Positions 17,927-25,508 of a DNA stretch of 64,000 nt are shown here, in pieces. Numbering within the stretch: the first letter of the stretch is position 1; each line of letters starts with the position of its first letter. The position numbers and the translations under genes are program-made. Location of the stretch: the NCBI RefSeq assembly GCF_028736035.1, contig NZ_CP117866.1, positions 9,899,001 to 9,963,000 on the forward strand, in the 5' to 3' direction. This stretch comes from Streptomyces sp. T12 (GTDB lineage Bacteria > Actinomycetota > Actinomycetes > Streptomycetales > Streptomycetaceae). Below the pieces are notes generated by a model. The model saw only the letters and a list, made by a program, of their open reading frames with translations. It searched no databases and was not told the DNA's origin.

Positions 17927-18883
17927 TCAGCGGGCCTTGGAACGCATCTCCCGGGGGCTCACCCCGAAGCGCCGACGGAAGGCCGTGCTCATCGCACTCG
18001 CCGAGGAGAAGCCCGAGGCGTACGTCAGGTCCGTGATCGTCATGTGCGCGCAGTCGGCGCGCAGGAGACGCTCGCGGACCAGACGCAGGCGCTCCTCGCG
18101 GATCAGGTCGCGAGGCGTGGTGCCCACCTGTTGGAGCGCGAGCTGGATCTGGCGGAGGGACCAGCCGAGGGCACGGGCCATGGAGGCGCCGGACAGGCCG
18201 GGGTCGGCCGCGTGCTCGCGCACATGACGGCGGACCACCGCCTCCACCTCGGTCAGCTGCCCCGGGACGTCGGGACGGTCGTCCCCGCAGGCGAGCATGC
18301 ACAGCAGCTCGACGACGCGGTCGCAGACGGCGTCGAACTGCGGGGTGGTGAGATGGCCACGCTCGTCGTTCAGGCCGCGCACCATGGAGTGCACCACACG
18401 GCCCAGCCCCTTGGTCAGATCGAGCCCGGTGGCCAGCGGCGCCTTCCGGTTCAGCGGGCCGTCGATCTCCTGGGCCGGGATCGACATGATGACACCGCGC
18501 AGGGACGCGCCGTGCAGGATCTCGAAGGGCGCACCGAGTGTGATCAGGCTGCCCGTGCCCGGCGTCAGCCGCACCTCCTGGTCGTCCTGTCGCAGCAGCA
18601 GTTCGCCCGCGACAGGGAAGAGGAGCCGGTAGTCGGGGTCGGGCATCTGACGGATCAGGCCCGGTGTACGGGCGTACTCGATCTGGTCGCTGTACCAGGT
18701 GACGACCTGGTAGCTGTCGCTGCCCTGCCGGACCATCTTGCCGCGGAAGCCCTCGGCGCGGGCGTACTTGTAGTCCATCCTGGTCTGGTACGCCGCGACG
18801 CGCTCACTCCACAGATCGGTCTGCTCGCGGGCTCCGACCTCGGCGGTTCTCGTCGTCTCCACGACGTAGCTTCCCGTGGGCAA
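17927..18883 (-). CDS. AraC-family transcriptional regulator
   Basis: 318 aa from a TTG start preceded by AAGGGG; the open frame extends upstream to 18985, so the start is uncertain. The N-terminal ~200 residues form an AraC-binding-like domain (PDPDYRLLFPVAGELLLRQD, TPGTGSLITLGAPFEI). The C-terminal ~100 residues form the double HTH: LSGASMARALGWSLRQIQLA and MTITDLTYASGFSSASAMST, then FRRRFGVSPREMRS. It belongs to the group whose N-terminus resembles the AraC-binding-like sensor. It is divergent from the conservon at 19172 and may control it or the membrane protein at 17041; the sequence alone does not decide. Confidence 0.85.
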   Translation of the reverse strand: MPTGSYVVETTRTAEVGAREQTDLWSERVAAYQTRMDYKYARAEGFRGKMVRQGSDSYQVVTWYSDQIEYARTPGLIRQMPDPDYRLLFPVAGELLLRQDDQEVRLTPGTGSLITLGAPFEILHGASLRGVIMSIPAQEIDGPLNRKAPLATGLDLTKGLGRVVHSMVRGLNDERGHLTTPQFDAVCDRVVELLCMLACGDDRPDVPGQLTEVEAVVRRHVREHAADPGLSGASMARALGWSLRQIQLALQQVGTTPRDLIREERLRLVRERLLRADCAHMTITDLTYASGFSSASAMSTAFRRRFGVSPREMRSKAR

Positions 18884-19079
18884 CGCATCCCCTTTGCTGC
18901 GACGTCTCCCGACGGCCTCGGGAGCAGCCCCGAACGCCCCTGTGTTCGAGGACTGTTGTTCGGGGCGCAGCCTAGGGACCAGCAATCGGTTTCCGGAACT
19001 CGTATCGGCCTCATTGGCTTACGCCGGAGCCGAGCCGGTCGCGATCTGCAGGTCTCACGAACGCTCGTGCGTCCCGCGG

Positions 19080-19095
19080 CAACTTCCTTGCGCGC
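19080..19095 (+). promoter_or_regulatory. Upstream motif shared with 24592-24607
   Basis: CAACTTCCTTGCGCGC lies 77 bases upstream of the conservon kinase ATG and recurs exactly at 24592, upstream of the gene at 24667. Both copies are followed by a GGAC and an AAGT. This suggests a common promoter or operator for the two ends of the locus. Confidence 0.45.
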
Positions 19096-19104
19096 ACGGA
19101 CAAG

Positions 19105-19116
19105 TCCGCATGCGGA
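19105..19116. promoter_or_regulatory. 12-bp perfect palindrome
   Basis: TCCGCATGCGGA sits between the AraC regulator and the conservon, just after the shared motif. It is a candidate operator, or chance in GC-rich DNA. Confidence 0.3.
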
Positions 19117-19171
19117 TGCGCCACTACCGTCGTGCGCTGCCCGTCGACCCGCCACCCGCTGTGAGGACTTG

Positions 19172-20533
19172 ATGACGGAACAGATACCGGAGGCGGTGTT
19201 CTGGTGCCTGGCCGTGGGCCTGTTCGCCGTCGCCGTGCTGCTGGTGCGCGAACGCGGCATCACCGCACGGCAGCGCAGACGGAACGCCGAATTGGGGGAG
19301 GGCCTTCGGGCACGGGACGAGGAACTGCGGCATCTCGTCTCGGCCCGGCTGCCGGCCCTGGAGGACGCGCCCCACCCGCAGGTACCGGCCGTCGGTCTGC
19401 TCGACACCCGGCTCGCCGACACGGAGTTCGCGAAGTGCCTCGACGGTGTCGTGGAGCGATTCGCCGGTGCGGTCGAGCACGCCCGGTCGAGCGCCGACCA
19501 GTCGGCGAAGGCCGCCTTGAAGGCGTCGATGCGCTCCCTCCAGGCCTTGGCGAACGAACAACAGGTGTCCATCTCCGAGATGCAGGATCGGCACGACAAC
19601 CCCGGCGTGCTGAGCGATCTGCTCGAAATCGACCACGCAAACGCCCAGTTCGGCCGCCGTGCCCAGGTCATCGCCGTGCTGTGCGGCTCGTGGCCGGGCC
19701 GCCAGCGTGCCACCTCCGCGCTCGTGGAGGTCGTACGCGGCGCCACCTCCCGTATCCGCGACTACCGGCGCATCCGTATCAACGGCGAGGTCGACATCGC
19801 CGTGCGCAGCCGGGCCGTCGAACCGGTGGTACTGGCGGTCGCCGAACTGCTCGACAACGCGGCGCGTCACTCGCAGCCGGGCACGACCGTCGAGGTCACC
19901 GTCCAGACGGTGCACAACGGCGCCTGCGTGGTGATCGACGACGCCGGGGTCGGCATGGACGGCCAGGCGGCCGAGCACGCCGCCGAACTGCTCGCCCGCA
20001 CATACGACGTGGACATCGTCCGGCTCGGTGACCCGCCCCGCTTCGGCTTCGCCGTCATCGGGGCGCTCACCGAGCGCTACGGGTTCACCGTCTCCGTGGA
20101 CACGCTCTCCCCGTACGGCGGTGTACGCGCGGTGGTGTTCCTTCCGGCCGCCCTGCTCACGCACCTGGACGCCGCCGTCCAGGAGCCCGTGCCGCCCGCC
20201 GAACGGCCCGCGCCCACGTCCGCCGTCGCGCCCGCGCACCCCCCTGCGCATACGCACTCGACCGACACGGCCCCCACCGCCGATCCGGCCGCCCCCGCCC
20301 CCGATCCCCATGCCGCACCCGAACCCGCGGAGGCGACGACGCCGGGCGGCCTGCCCAGGCGCCGTCGCCGCTCCCCACGGCAACCGGCCCCGCAGCCCGT
20401 AGCGGCCGACGAGGTCGGCGGCCGCTCGGCCGAGGAGAACGCCCGGCGCATGGGCGCCTTCGCACGCGGCACCCGCTCGGGCAGGGACGCCCGGCACACG
20501 CTCCACGACGACGAAGGGAACAGCCACGAATGA
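19172..20533 (+). CDS. Conservon sensor kinase-like protein (CvnA type)
   Basis: 453 aa. One N-terminal transmembrane helix (VFWCLAVGLFAVAVLLV), a coiled region, a conserved His segment (LLEIDHANAQFGRRAQVIAV, His ~155), then a HATPase_c domain (~215-330) with N-box AELLDNAARHSQPG and G-box DDAGVGMDG. A Pro/Ala-rich tail of ~120 residues follows, ending in a basic segment. This is the nitrate-sensor-like histidine kinase that heads Streptomyces conservons. It is thought to form a membrane complex with the roadblock, DUF742 and GTPase partners, analogous to eukaryotic G-protein coupling. Its stop overlaps the next start (ATGA). Confidence 0.92.
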   Translation: MTEQIPEAVFWCLAVGLFAVAVLLVRERGITARQRRRNAELGEGLRARDEELRHLVSARLPALEDAPHPQVPAVGLLDTRLADTEFAKCLDGVVERFAGAVEHARSSADQSAKAALKASMRSLQALANEQQVSISEMQDRHDNPGVLSDLLEIDHANAQFGRRAQVIAVLCGSWPGRQRATSALVEVVRGATSRIRDYRRIRINGEVDIAVRSRAVEPVVLAVAELLDNAARHSQPGTTVEVTVQTVHNGACVVIDDAGVGMDGQAAEHAAELLARTYDVDIVRLGDPPRFGFAVIGALTERYGFTVSVDTLSPYGGVRAVVFLPAALLTHLDAAVQEPVPPAERPAPTSAVAPAHPPAHTHSTDTAPTADPAAPAPDPHAAPEPAEATTPGGLPRRRRRSPRQPAPQPVAADEVGGRSAEENARRMGAFARGTRSGRDARHTLHDDEGNSHE

Positions 20534-20943
20534 CCAGGCCCACCAACAACACGTTGGGCTGGATGCTGGACGAGGTGCTGAAGGTGCCGCAGGCGCGTCA
20601 CGCGATCCTGCTCTCCGCCGACGGCATGCTCCGCGCCTTCTCCAAGGACATCGACCGCGACGACGCCGAACGGCTGGCCGCGGGTCTGTCCGGCGTCCAG
20701 TCGATCAGCCGCAGCACGGCCGAGTTCTGCGGCTCCGCGCACACCCCGTGGCGGCAGACCATGATCGAGTTCGCGCACGGCTACGTCTTCCTGGTCGCCG
20801 CCGGCGAGGGCGCCTACCTCGCCGTCTCCACCGGCGAGGACGTCGACATGGAGGCGGTCACCTACCGCATGCACAAACTCGTCGACCGGCTCGGCAAGGA
20901 GCTGACCAGCCCCGCCCGGCAGGACACCGGCAGCCCGGCATGA
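20530..20943 (+). CDS. Roadblock/LC7-domain protein (CvnB type)
   Basis: 137 aa, a single Roadblock/LC7 fold: LGWMLDEVLKVPQARHAILL, SADGMLRAFSKDIDRDDAER, GYVFLVAAGEGAYLAVST, then a final helix. CvnB proteins act as small regulators of the conservon GTPase, in the manner of MglB. Both ends overlap neighbours by four bases (ATGA), indicating tight translational coupling. Confidence 0.93.
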   Translation: MTRPTNNTLGWMLDEVLKVPQARHAILLSADGMLRAFSKDIDRDDAERLAAGLSGVQSISRSTAEFCGSAHTPWRQTMIEFAHGYVFLVAAGEGAYLAVSTGEDVDMEAVTYRMHKLVDRLGKELTSPARQDTGSPA

Positions 20944-21299
20944 CACCCCGGCGCCGCCCCGCAGACAGGCTGGTGCGGTCGTACGTCGTCACGGACGGCC
21001 GCGCCCACCCGACCCGCAACACCCTGGACCTGGTCACGCTGCTGATCGCCACCGACGATCTGCCGCTGACCGGACTCAACCCGGAAAAGCGCAGGCTCAT
21101 GGAACTGTGCCGGCCCGGAGCCCTGTCGGTCGCCGAGGTGGCCGGCCACCTGTCGCTGCCGGTCGGCGTGGCCAAAGTGCTGATCGCCGATCTCATGGAC
21201 AGCGGCCACATCGTCACCCGCGCCCCGATCCCCGCAGCCCGGCCGACCGACGCCAAAATCCTCCAGGAGGTGCTCGATGGACTCCGCGCCTGCCTCTGA
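20940..21299 (+). CDS. DUF742 protein (CvnC type)
   Basis: 119 aa, typical DUF742: RLVRSYVVTDGRAHPTRNTL, then LDLVTLLIATDDLPLTGLNP and a winged-helix-like LSVAEVAGHLSLPVGVAKVL, IADLMDSGHIVTRAPIP. It is the third component of the conservon complex; its biochemical role is not established. It overlaps CvnB by four bases and the GTPase gene by 23 bases. Confidence 0.92.
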   Translation: MTPRRRPADRLVRSYVVTDGRAHPTRNTLDLVTLLIATDDLPLTGLNPEKRRLMELCRPGALSVAEVAGHLSLPVGVAKVLIADLMDSGHIVTRAPIPAARPTDAKILQEVLDGLRACL

Positions 21300-21879
21300 C
21301 GACGTCTACCTGCGGCCCAGTGTGCAGACGGCGGTCAAGCTGCTGATCGTGGGCCACTTCGCGGTCGGCAAGACCACGTTCGTCGGCACGCTCTCCGAGA
21401 TCCGGCCCCTGTGCACCGAGGAGGTCATGACCGAGGCCGGCGCCCTCGTCGACGACCTGGCCGGCATGCGGGACAAGACGACCACCACGGTCGCCCTCGA
21501 CTTCGGCCGGCTCACCCTCAACGACCGCCTGGTGCTCTACCTCTTCGGCACCCCGGGTCAGCAGCGCTTCACCCGGCTCTGGCAGGACATGACCCGGGGC
21601 GCGCTCGGCGCGCTCGTCCTCGCCGACAGCCGCCGCCTCAGCCAGTCGTTCGAGGTCATGGGCGTACTGGAGGAGCACGGACTGCCGTACGCGGTCGCCC
21701 TGAACCAGTTCCACGACGCCCCCGCGTACGAGCTCGACGAGGTGCGCGAGGCCCTCGACCTGCTGCCCGAAACTCCCCTCGTCCGCTGCGACGCCCGCGA
21801 CCGGGTCTCGGCCACGCGGGCACTCATCCGTCTCGTCGAGTACCTCCTCACCCGCACCGGCCACCTGGAGCATGCGTGA
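21277..21879 (+). CDS. Conservon Ras/MglA-like GTPase (CvnD type)
   Basis: 200 aa. P-loop GHFAVGKTTFVG, switch region with TTTVALDFGRLTL, G3 LYLFGTPGQQRF and a divergent NKxD region (VALNQFHD). GTPase activity has been reported for CvnD relatives. AGGAGG precedes the ATG, which lies inside cvnC. It probably cycles with CvnB at the membrane and transmits the CvnA signal. Its stop overlaps the P450 start (GTGA). Confidence 0.93.
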   Translation: MDSAPASDDVYLRPSVQTAVKLLIVGHFAVGKTTFVGTLSEIRPLCTEEVMTEAGALVDDLAGMRDKTTTTVALDFGRLTLNDRLVLYLFGTPGQQRFTRLWQDMTRGALGALVLADSRRLSQSFEVMGVLEEHGLPYAVALNQFHDAPAYELDEVREALDLLPETPLVRCDARDRVSATRALIRLVEYLLTRTGHLEHA

Positions 21880-23252
21880 CCTCCGTACCGCCCTACCCGC
21901 CGCCGGGCTGCCCCGCGCACCCCGCGCACCCCGCGCACGAGTCCCTGCACGGGCCCGAGTTCGCCACCGACCCGGCAGCCGTCTATCGGCGGCTGCGCGA
22001 CGTCGGCCCGATCGCACCGGTCGAACTGGCGCCCGGCGTGCGGGCCTCGCTCGTCGTCGGATACGACGCCGCCCTGCACGTGCTGCGCAGCACCGAGACG
22101 TTCTCCAAGGACGCCCGCCGCTGGAAGGACCTCGCGGACGGCACCGTACCCCCGGACAGCCCGGTCGTGCCGATGATGATGTACCGGCCGAACGCGCTGT
22201 GGGCCGACGGCGCGGAACACCGCAGGCTGCGCGGCGCGATCACGGACAGCGTGGCCAGGGTGGCCCCCGCCACCCTGCGCTCCTACGTCGAGGCGAGCGC
22301 GGACACGCTCATCGACCGCATCGCCCCGGCCGGGCGGGCCGATCTGCTCGGCGAGTACGCCCAGGTGCTTCCCCTGCTGGTGTTCAACCGCCTGTTCGGC
22401 TGCCCGGCCGACTACGGAGAACGGCTGGTGCAGGGGATGTCCGGGATCTTCGACGGAGTGGACGCCGAGAAGGCGAACGAACTGCTCGCGACGACGCTGC
22501 TGGACCTCGTCACACTGAAGCGCCGGCGGCCCGGGCCGGATGTGACGTCCTGGCTCATGGCCCATCCCGCCGAGCTCACGGACGAGGAGATGGTGCACAC
22601 CCTCGTCCTGCTCATGGGCGCGGGTACCGAGCCCCAGCAGAACCTGATCGCCAACGGCCTGCGGCTGCTGCTGTCCGACGACCGGTTCGCGGGCAGTCTC
22701 TCGGGCGGCAGCATGCCGGTGGAGGACGCCCTCGACGAGGTGCTGTGGACCGACCCGCCCATCGCCAACTACGCCGTGCACTACCCGATCCATGACGTCG
22801 TGTACGAAGGGGTGCTGCTGCGGGCGGGGCATCCGCTCATGGTCAGTCTCGCCGCGGCGAACACCGACCCGTCCCTGACGGCGGATCAGCGCGCGGGCAA
22901 CCGCGCCCACCTGGCGTGGAGCGCGGGCCCGCACAACTGCCCGGCGCAGGGTCCGGCCCGGCTGATCGCGGCGGTCGCGGTGGAGAAGCTGCTCGACCGC
23001 CTTCCGGACGTCGAACTCGCCGTACCCGTGGAGGAATTGGCCTGGCGGCCGGGCCCCTTCCACCGCGCGCTGGCCGCGCTGCCGGTGACGTTCCCGCCGG
23101 CCGCCGTCACCTCCTCCACCCCCGCCACCGTCGGCGACGAGGCGCCCGTGCAGCGCACCGCGCCGGCGCCCCGGCCGTCCGCGGTGCCCGAGGCAGGCCG
23201 CGTGCGGCGAGGATGGGGCGCCCGGCTGCTGGCGTGGTGGCGTGGCGAGTGA
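21876..23252 (+). CDS. Conservon-linked cytochrome P450 (CvnE type)
   Basis: 458 aa from the GTG that overlaps the GTPase stop. The heme-ligand Cys is present in WSAGPHNCPAQGPA. The I-helix reads LLMGAGTEPQQNLIANGLRL instead of the usual AGxETT, and the K-helix ExxR triad is altered (DEVLWTDPP, Arg replaced by Trp). A Pro-rich ~60-residue C-terminal extension follows the P450 fold. These deviations recur in the P450s I recall being attached to conservons, which suggests a specialised or possibly non-catalytic role. Its stop is immediately adjacent to that of the convergent P450. Confidence 0.88.
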   Translation: MTSVPPYPPPGCPAHPAHPAHESLHGPEFATDPAAVYRRLRDVGPIAPVELAPGVRASLVVGYDAALHVLRSTETFSKDARRWKDLADGTVPPDSPVVPMMMYRPNALWADGAEHRRLRGAITDSVARVAPATLRSYVEASADTLIDRIAPAGRADLLGEYAQVLPLLVFNRLFGCPADYGERLVQGMSGIFDGVDAEKANELLATTLLDLVTLKRRRPGPDVTSWLMAHPAELTDEEMVHTLVLLMGAGTEPQQNLIANGLRLLLSDDRFAGSLSGGSMPVEDALDEVLWTDPPIANYAVHYPIHDVVYEGVLLRAGHPLMVSLAAANTDPSLTADQRAGNRAHLAWSAGPHNCPAQGPARLIAAVAVEKLLDRLPDVELAVPVEELAWRPGPFHRALAALPVTFPPAAVTSSTPATVGDEAPVQRTAPAPRPSAVPEAGRVRRGWGARLLAWWRGE

Positions 23253-24494
23253 TCAGGACAGGAGTACTGGGAGGGAGCGGTGGCCGTTGGAGATGAACGA
23301 GTCGACCGGCTCCAACTCGTCCTGAGGAACGGCGAGTCGGAGTCCGGGGAAGCGGTCGAAGAGCGACTGGAGCGCGATGCGGGCCTCCAGCCGCCCCAGC
23401 GGGGCGCCCAGGCAGAAGTGCACGCCGTGGCCGAAGGCGAGGTGCTCCTTGTCGGCGCGGGCGACGTCGAAGCGGTCGGCGTCCTCGCCGTACTTCCCGG
23501 GGTGACGTCCGGCGGCCGCGTAGGCGGCGAGGATGGCCTCACCCTTGCCGATCACCACCCCGTCCGGGCCGCCGAACTCGCTCATCACGAGGTCCTCGAC
23601 GGCATACCGCAGCGGCAGGCTGGCGACGGGCGCCTCCACGCGGAGCGCCTCCTCGACCACGTCCTCCCAGGAGACGCGGCCGGAGCGGACGTGGGCGAGC
23701 TGGTCCGGATGGGTCAGCAGGAGGTGAATGGCGTTGTCGATCAGGTTGACCGTGGTCTCGTGACCGGCGCTGACCATGAGCACCAGAGTGTCGAGCAACT
23801 CCTGCTCGCTCAGCCCGGTGTCGCCGTCGTCGCGGGCCGCGATGAGCGCCGAGGTCAGGTCGTCGCCCGGCGACCGCCGCTTGAGCGCGACGAGTTCGCC
23901 CATCGCCGAGTAGAACCGTACGTAGATGTCGGTGACTTCCTCCGGGGTGGCGGAGGTGTGGAAGACGCCGTCCACGACGGCTCGAAGCTCCGCGCCCTGT
24001 TCCTCGGGCAGGCCGAAGAGTTCGCTGATCACCTGGATCGGCAGCGGATAGCAGAACGCCTCGCGCAGATCGACGACTTGGCCGTGCCGTCCGGCCACCT
24101 CGACCCGCTCCAGCAGGGCGGTGGCGATCTCCTCGACACGGGGTCGGAGCGCCATGGTGCGGCGTGCGGTGAACGCCTTGGAGACGAGGGCACGCAGCCG
24201 TTTGTGCTCGCCTCCGTAGGCGGTGAACATGTTCTGCACCGCCACCCAGGTGAACAGCGGCCATTCCGGGGAGATCTCGCCGTTGATCCACCGGGGCCAG
24301 TGCCGGCGCGGGTCCTTGGAGACGCGTGGATCGGTGAGCAGGCGCTTGAGGAGGTCTGGACTGCTCACGGCCCAGGCCCGCACACCGTCGGGCAGTTCGA
24401 CGAGGGTCACCGGTCCGCGCTCGCGTAACCGGGCGGCCTCGCCGTGAATGTCGCGGCCGGTCGGGTCGATCACTAAGGGGTGGGGGTGTCCCAC
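23253..24494 (-). CDS. Cytochrome P450 (canonical)
   Basis: 413 aa from a GTG preceded by AGGAGG at five bases; the frame is open for 27 more bases upstream. All landmarks are present: I-helix LMVSAGHETTVNLIDNAIHL, K-helix EEALRVEAP, and the heme-binding loop FGHGVHFCLGAPLGRLEA. Class I bacterial P450s need ferredoxin and reductase, neither of which is encoded nearby. It faces the conservon P450 tail to tail with no bases between the stop codons. It is divergent from the gene at 24667. The substrate is unknown. Confidence 0.92.
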   Translation of the reverse strand: MGHPHPLVIDPTGRDIHGEAARLRERGPVTLVELPDGVRAWAVSSPDLLKRLLTDPRVSKDPRRHWPRWINGEISPEWPLFTWVAVQNMFTAYGGEHKRLRALVSKAFTARRTMALRPRVEEIATALLERVEVAGRHGQVVDLREAFCYPLPIQVISELFGLPEEQGAELRAVVDGVFHTSATPEEVTDIYVRFYSAMGELVALKRRSPGDDLTSALIAARDDGDTGLSEQELLDTLVLMVSAGHETTVNLIDNAIHLLLTHPDQLAHVRSGRVSWEDVVEEALRVEAPVASLPLRYAVEDLVMSEFGGPDGVVIGKGEAILAAYAAAGRHPGKYGEDADRFDVARADKEHLAFGHGVHFCLGAPLGRLEARIALQSLFDRFPGLRLAVPQDELEPVDSFISNGHRSLPVLLS

Positions 24495-24591
24495 GGCAGC
24501 CTCCTGACGCTCGCACATCAATACGACCCGTAAAGCTACTTGAACGTAGTGTGTTCGGGTCAGAGCGGTCCCCGCGTGCTGCGCACGGGGA

Positions 24592-24607
24592 CAACTTCCT
24601 TGCGCGC
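24592..24607 (+). promoter_or_regulatory. Second copy of the conservon upstream motif
   Basis: Exact CAACTTCCTTGCGCGC, 59 bases upstream of the GTG at 24667 and in the same orientation relative to that gene as the copy at 19080 is to the conservon. Confidence 0.45.
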
Positions 24608-24666
24608 GGACGCAAGTGGGCGGTCTGTCTTCGCCCTACGGTCCGGGGTGTCGGATGGGAGAGCCG

Positions 24667-25074
24667 GTGAGTGCGATGACAGTCTTCAGGACCCCGTGGT
24701 GGCTGCAACCGGGCAGTGTCGAGGTGCGGATCGTGGCCGCGGGTGGCTGGTGGGACGCCGTACGCGTACCGCACGACCTGGGGATCGACGCACTCCGCAA
24801 CCTTGGGGACGAGACGGGAGCCGTGATCGGGGACGGTTTCGGCGGACGCCTGTACTGGCTGATCCCTCCTGGCTCCGCCGCCGACTGGGAGCTCCCGCAG
24901 GTGCGTGTTCTGGGCCGGGGCTGCCACGTGGCGATCCCTCCGCTCCACCGCGTCACGCGCCCCGGTCTGTACTGGCGGGTCTCCCCGTCGCGCGGCCACG
25001 AGTGGACGAACACACCCCGCCTGCACTCCGCCCTCCGCACGGCCCTCCTCCGCGGGAAGTCGCGCACCATCTGA
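24667..25074 (+). CDS. Small conserved hypothetical protein
   Basis: 135 aa starting at a GTG with GGGAG five bases upstream. The sequence is Trp-rich and globular: TVFRTPWWLQPGSVEVRIVA, GGWWDAVRVPHDLGIDALRN, GRLYWLIPPGSAADWELPQV and a basic C-terminus. Its composition resembles Streptomyces proteins of unknown function that recognise a nucleotide or small ligand, but no motif supports this. It shares an upstream motif with the conservon, so the two may be co-regulated. A hairpin terminator follows. Confidence 0.65.
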   Translation: MSAMTVFRTPWWLQPGSVEVRIVAAGGWWDAVRVPHDLGIDALRNLGDETGAVIGDGFGGRLYWLIPPGSAADWELPQVRVLGRGCHVAIPPLHRVTRPGLYWRVSPSRGHEWTNTPRLHSALRTALLRGKSRTI

Positions 25075-25076
25075 CA

Positions 25077-25111
25077 CCCGCCCCGGCCGAACCTGAGCCC
25101 GGCCGGGGTGG
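25077..25111 (+). terminator. Hairpin terminator
   Basis: CCCCGGCC (25081-25088) pairs with GGCCGGGG (25101-25108) around a 12-base loop, directly after the stop of the gene at 24667. Confidence 0.6.
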
Positions 25112-25508
25112 GATCCGCGAGGGGGGGGGCATGCCGTCGCTCGACGATGCCCGCAACTCTGATGCGGCGGATCTTGGCCAACGGAATCGCCTCCCTCCCG
25201 GCCTGCCCAGCCGATCGATGTTCTCGGCTCCTGTGCTGCGCGGGTGCGCGGGCGGGTTCCGGAGGGACGGTCGCCTGGGACGGCGGGGTCAGGGGCGGAG
25301 GGGCAAGGGCCCGGTCAGCCGAGCTTGAGACTGAAGGTGACCGAGTAGACCCCCACAGGGGCGCCGACCAGGGGCAGTACGGCGTAAACCCGGGCTCCCG
25401 CCCAATCCGCGGTCGGGCGAGGCGCGGGAAGCGACCTCCCCTCATGCCGGCGCTCCCGTGGCCGCCGCACGGGCCCCGGGTTCGCCCCGAAGCCCCTCCC
25501 GTGACGGC
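25112..25508. other. Intergenic, no gene seen
   Basis: Contains a run of nine G at 25121-25129 and only background open frames. It separates a plus-strand gene from the 3' end of the molybdo-oxidoreductase. Confidence 0.5.

Noticed and set aside
17915..19171. Long upstream extension of the conservon kinase frame
   Set aside because: It runs antisense through the AraC gene; the ATG at 19172 gives the normal CvnA start with a membrane helix.
25121..25129. Run of nine G
   Set aside because: A homopolymer in an intergenic region with no reading frame across it; no sign of phase variation.
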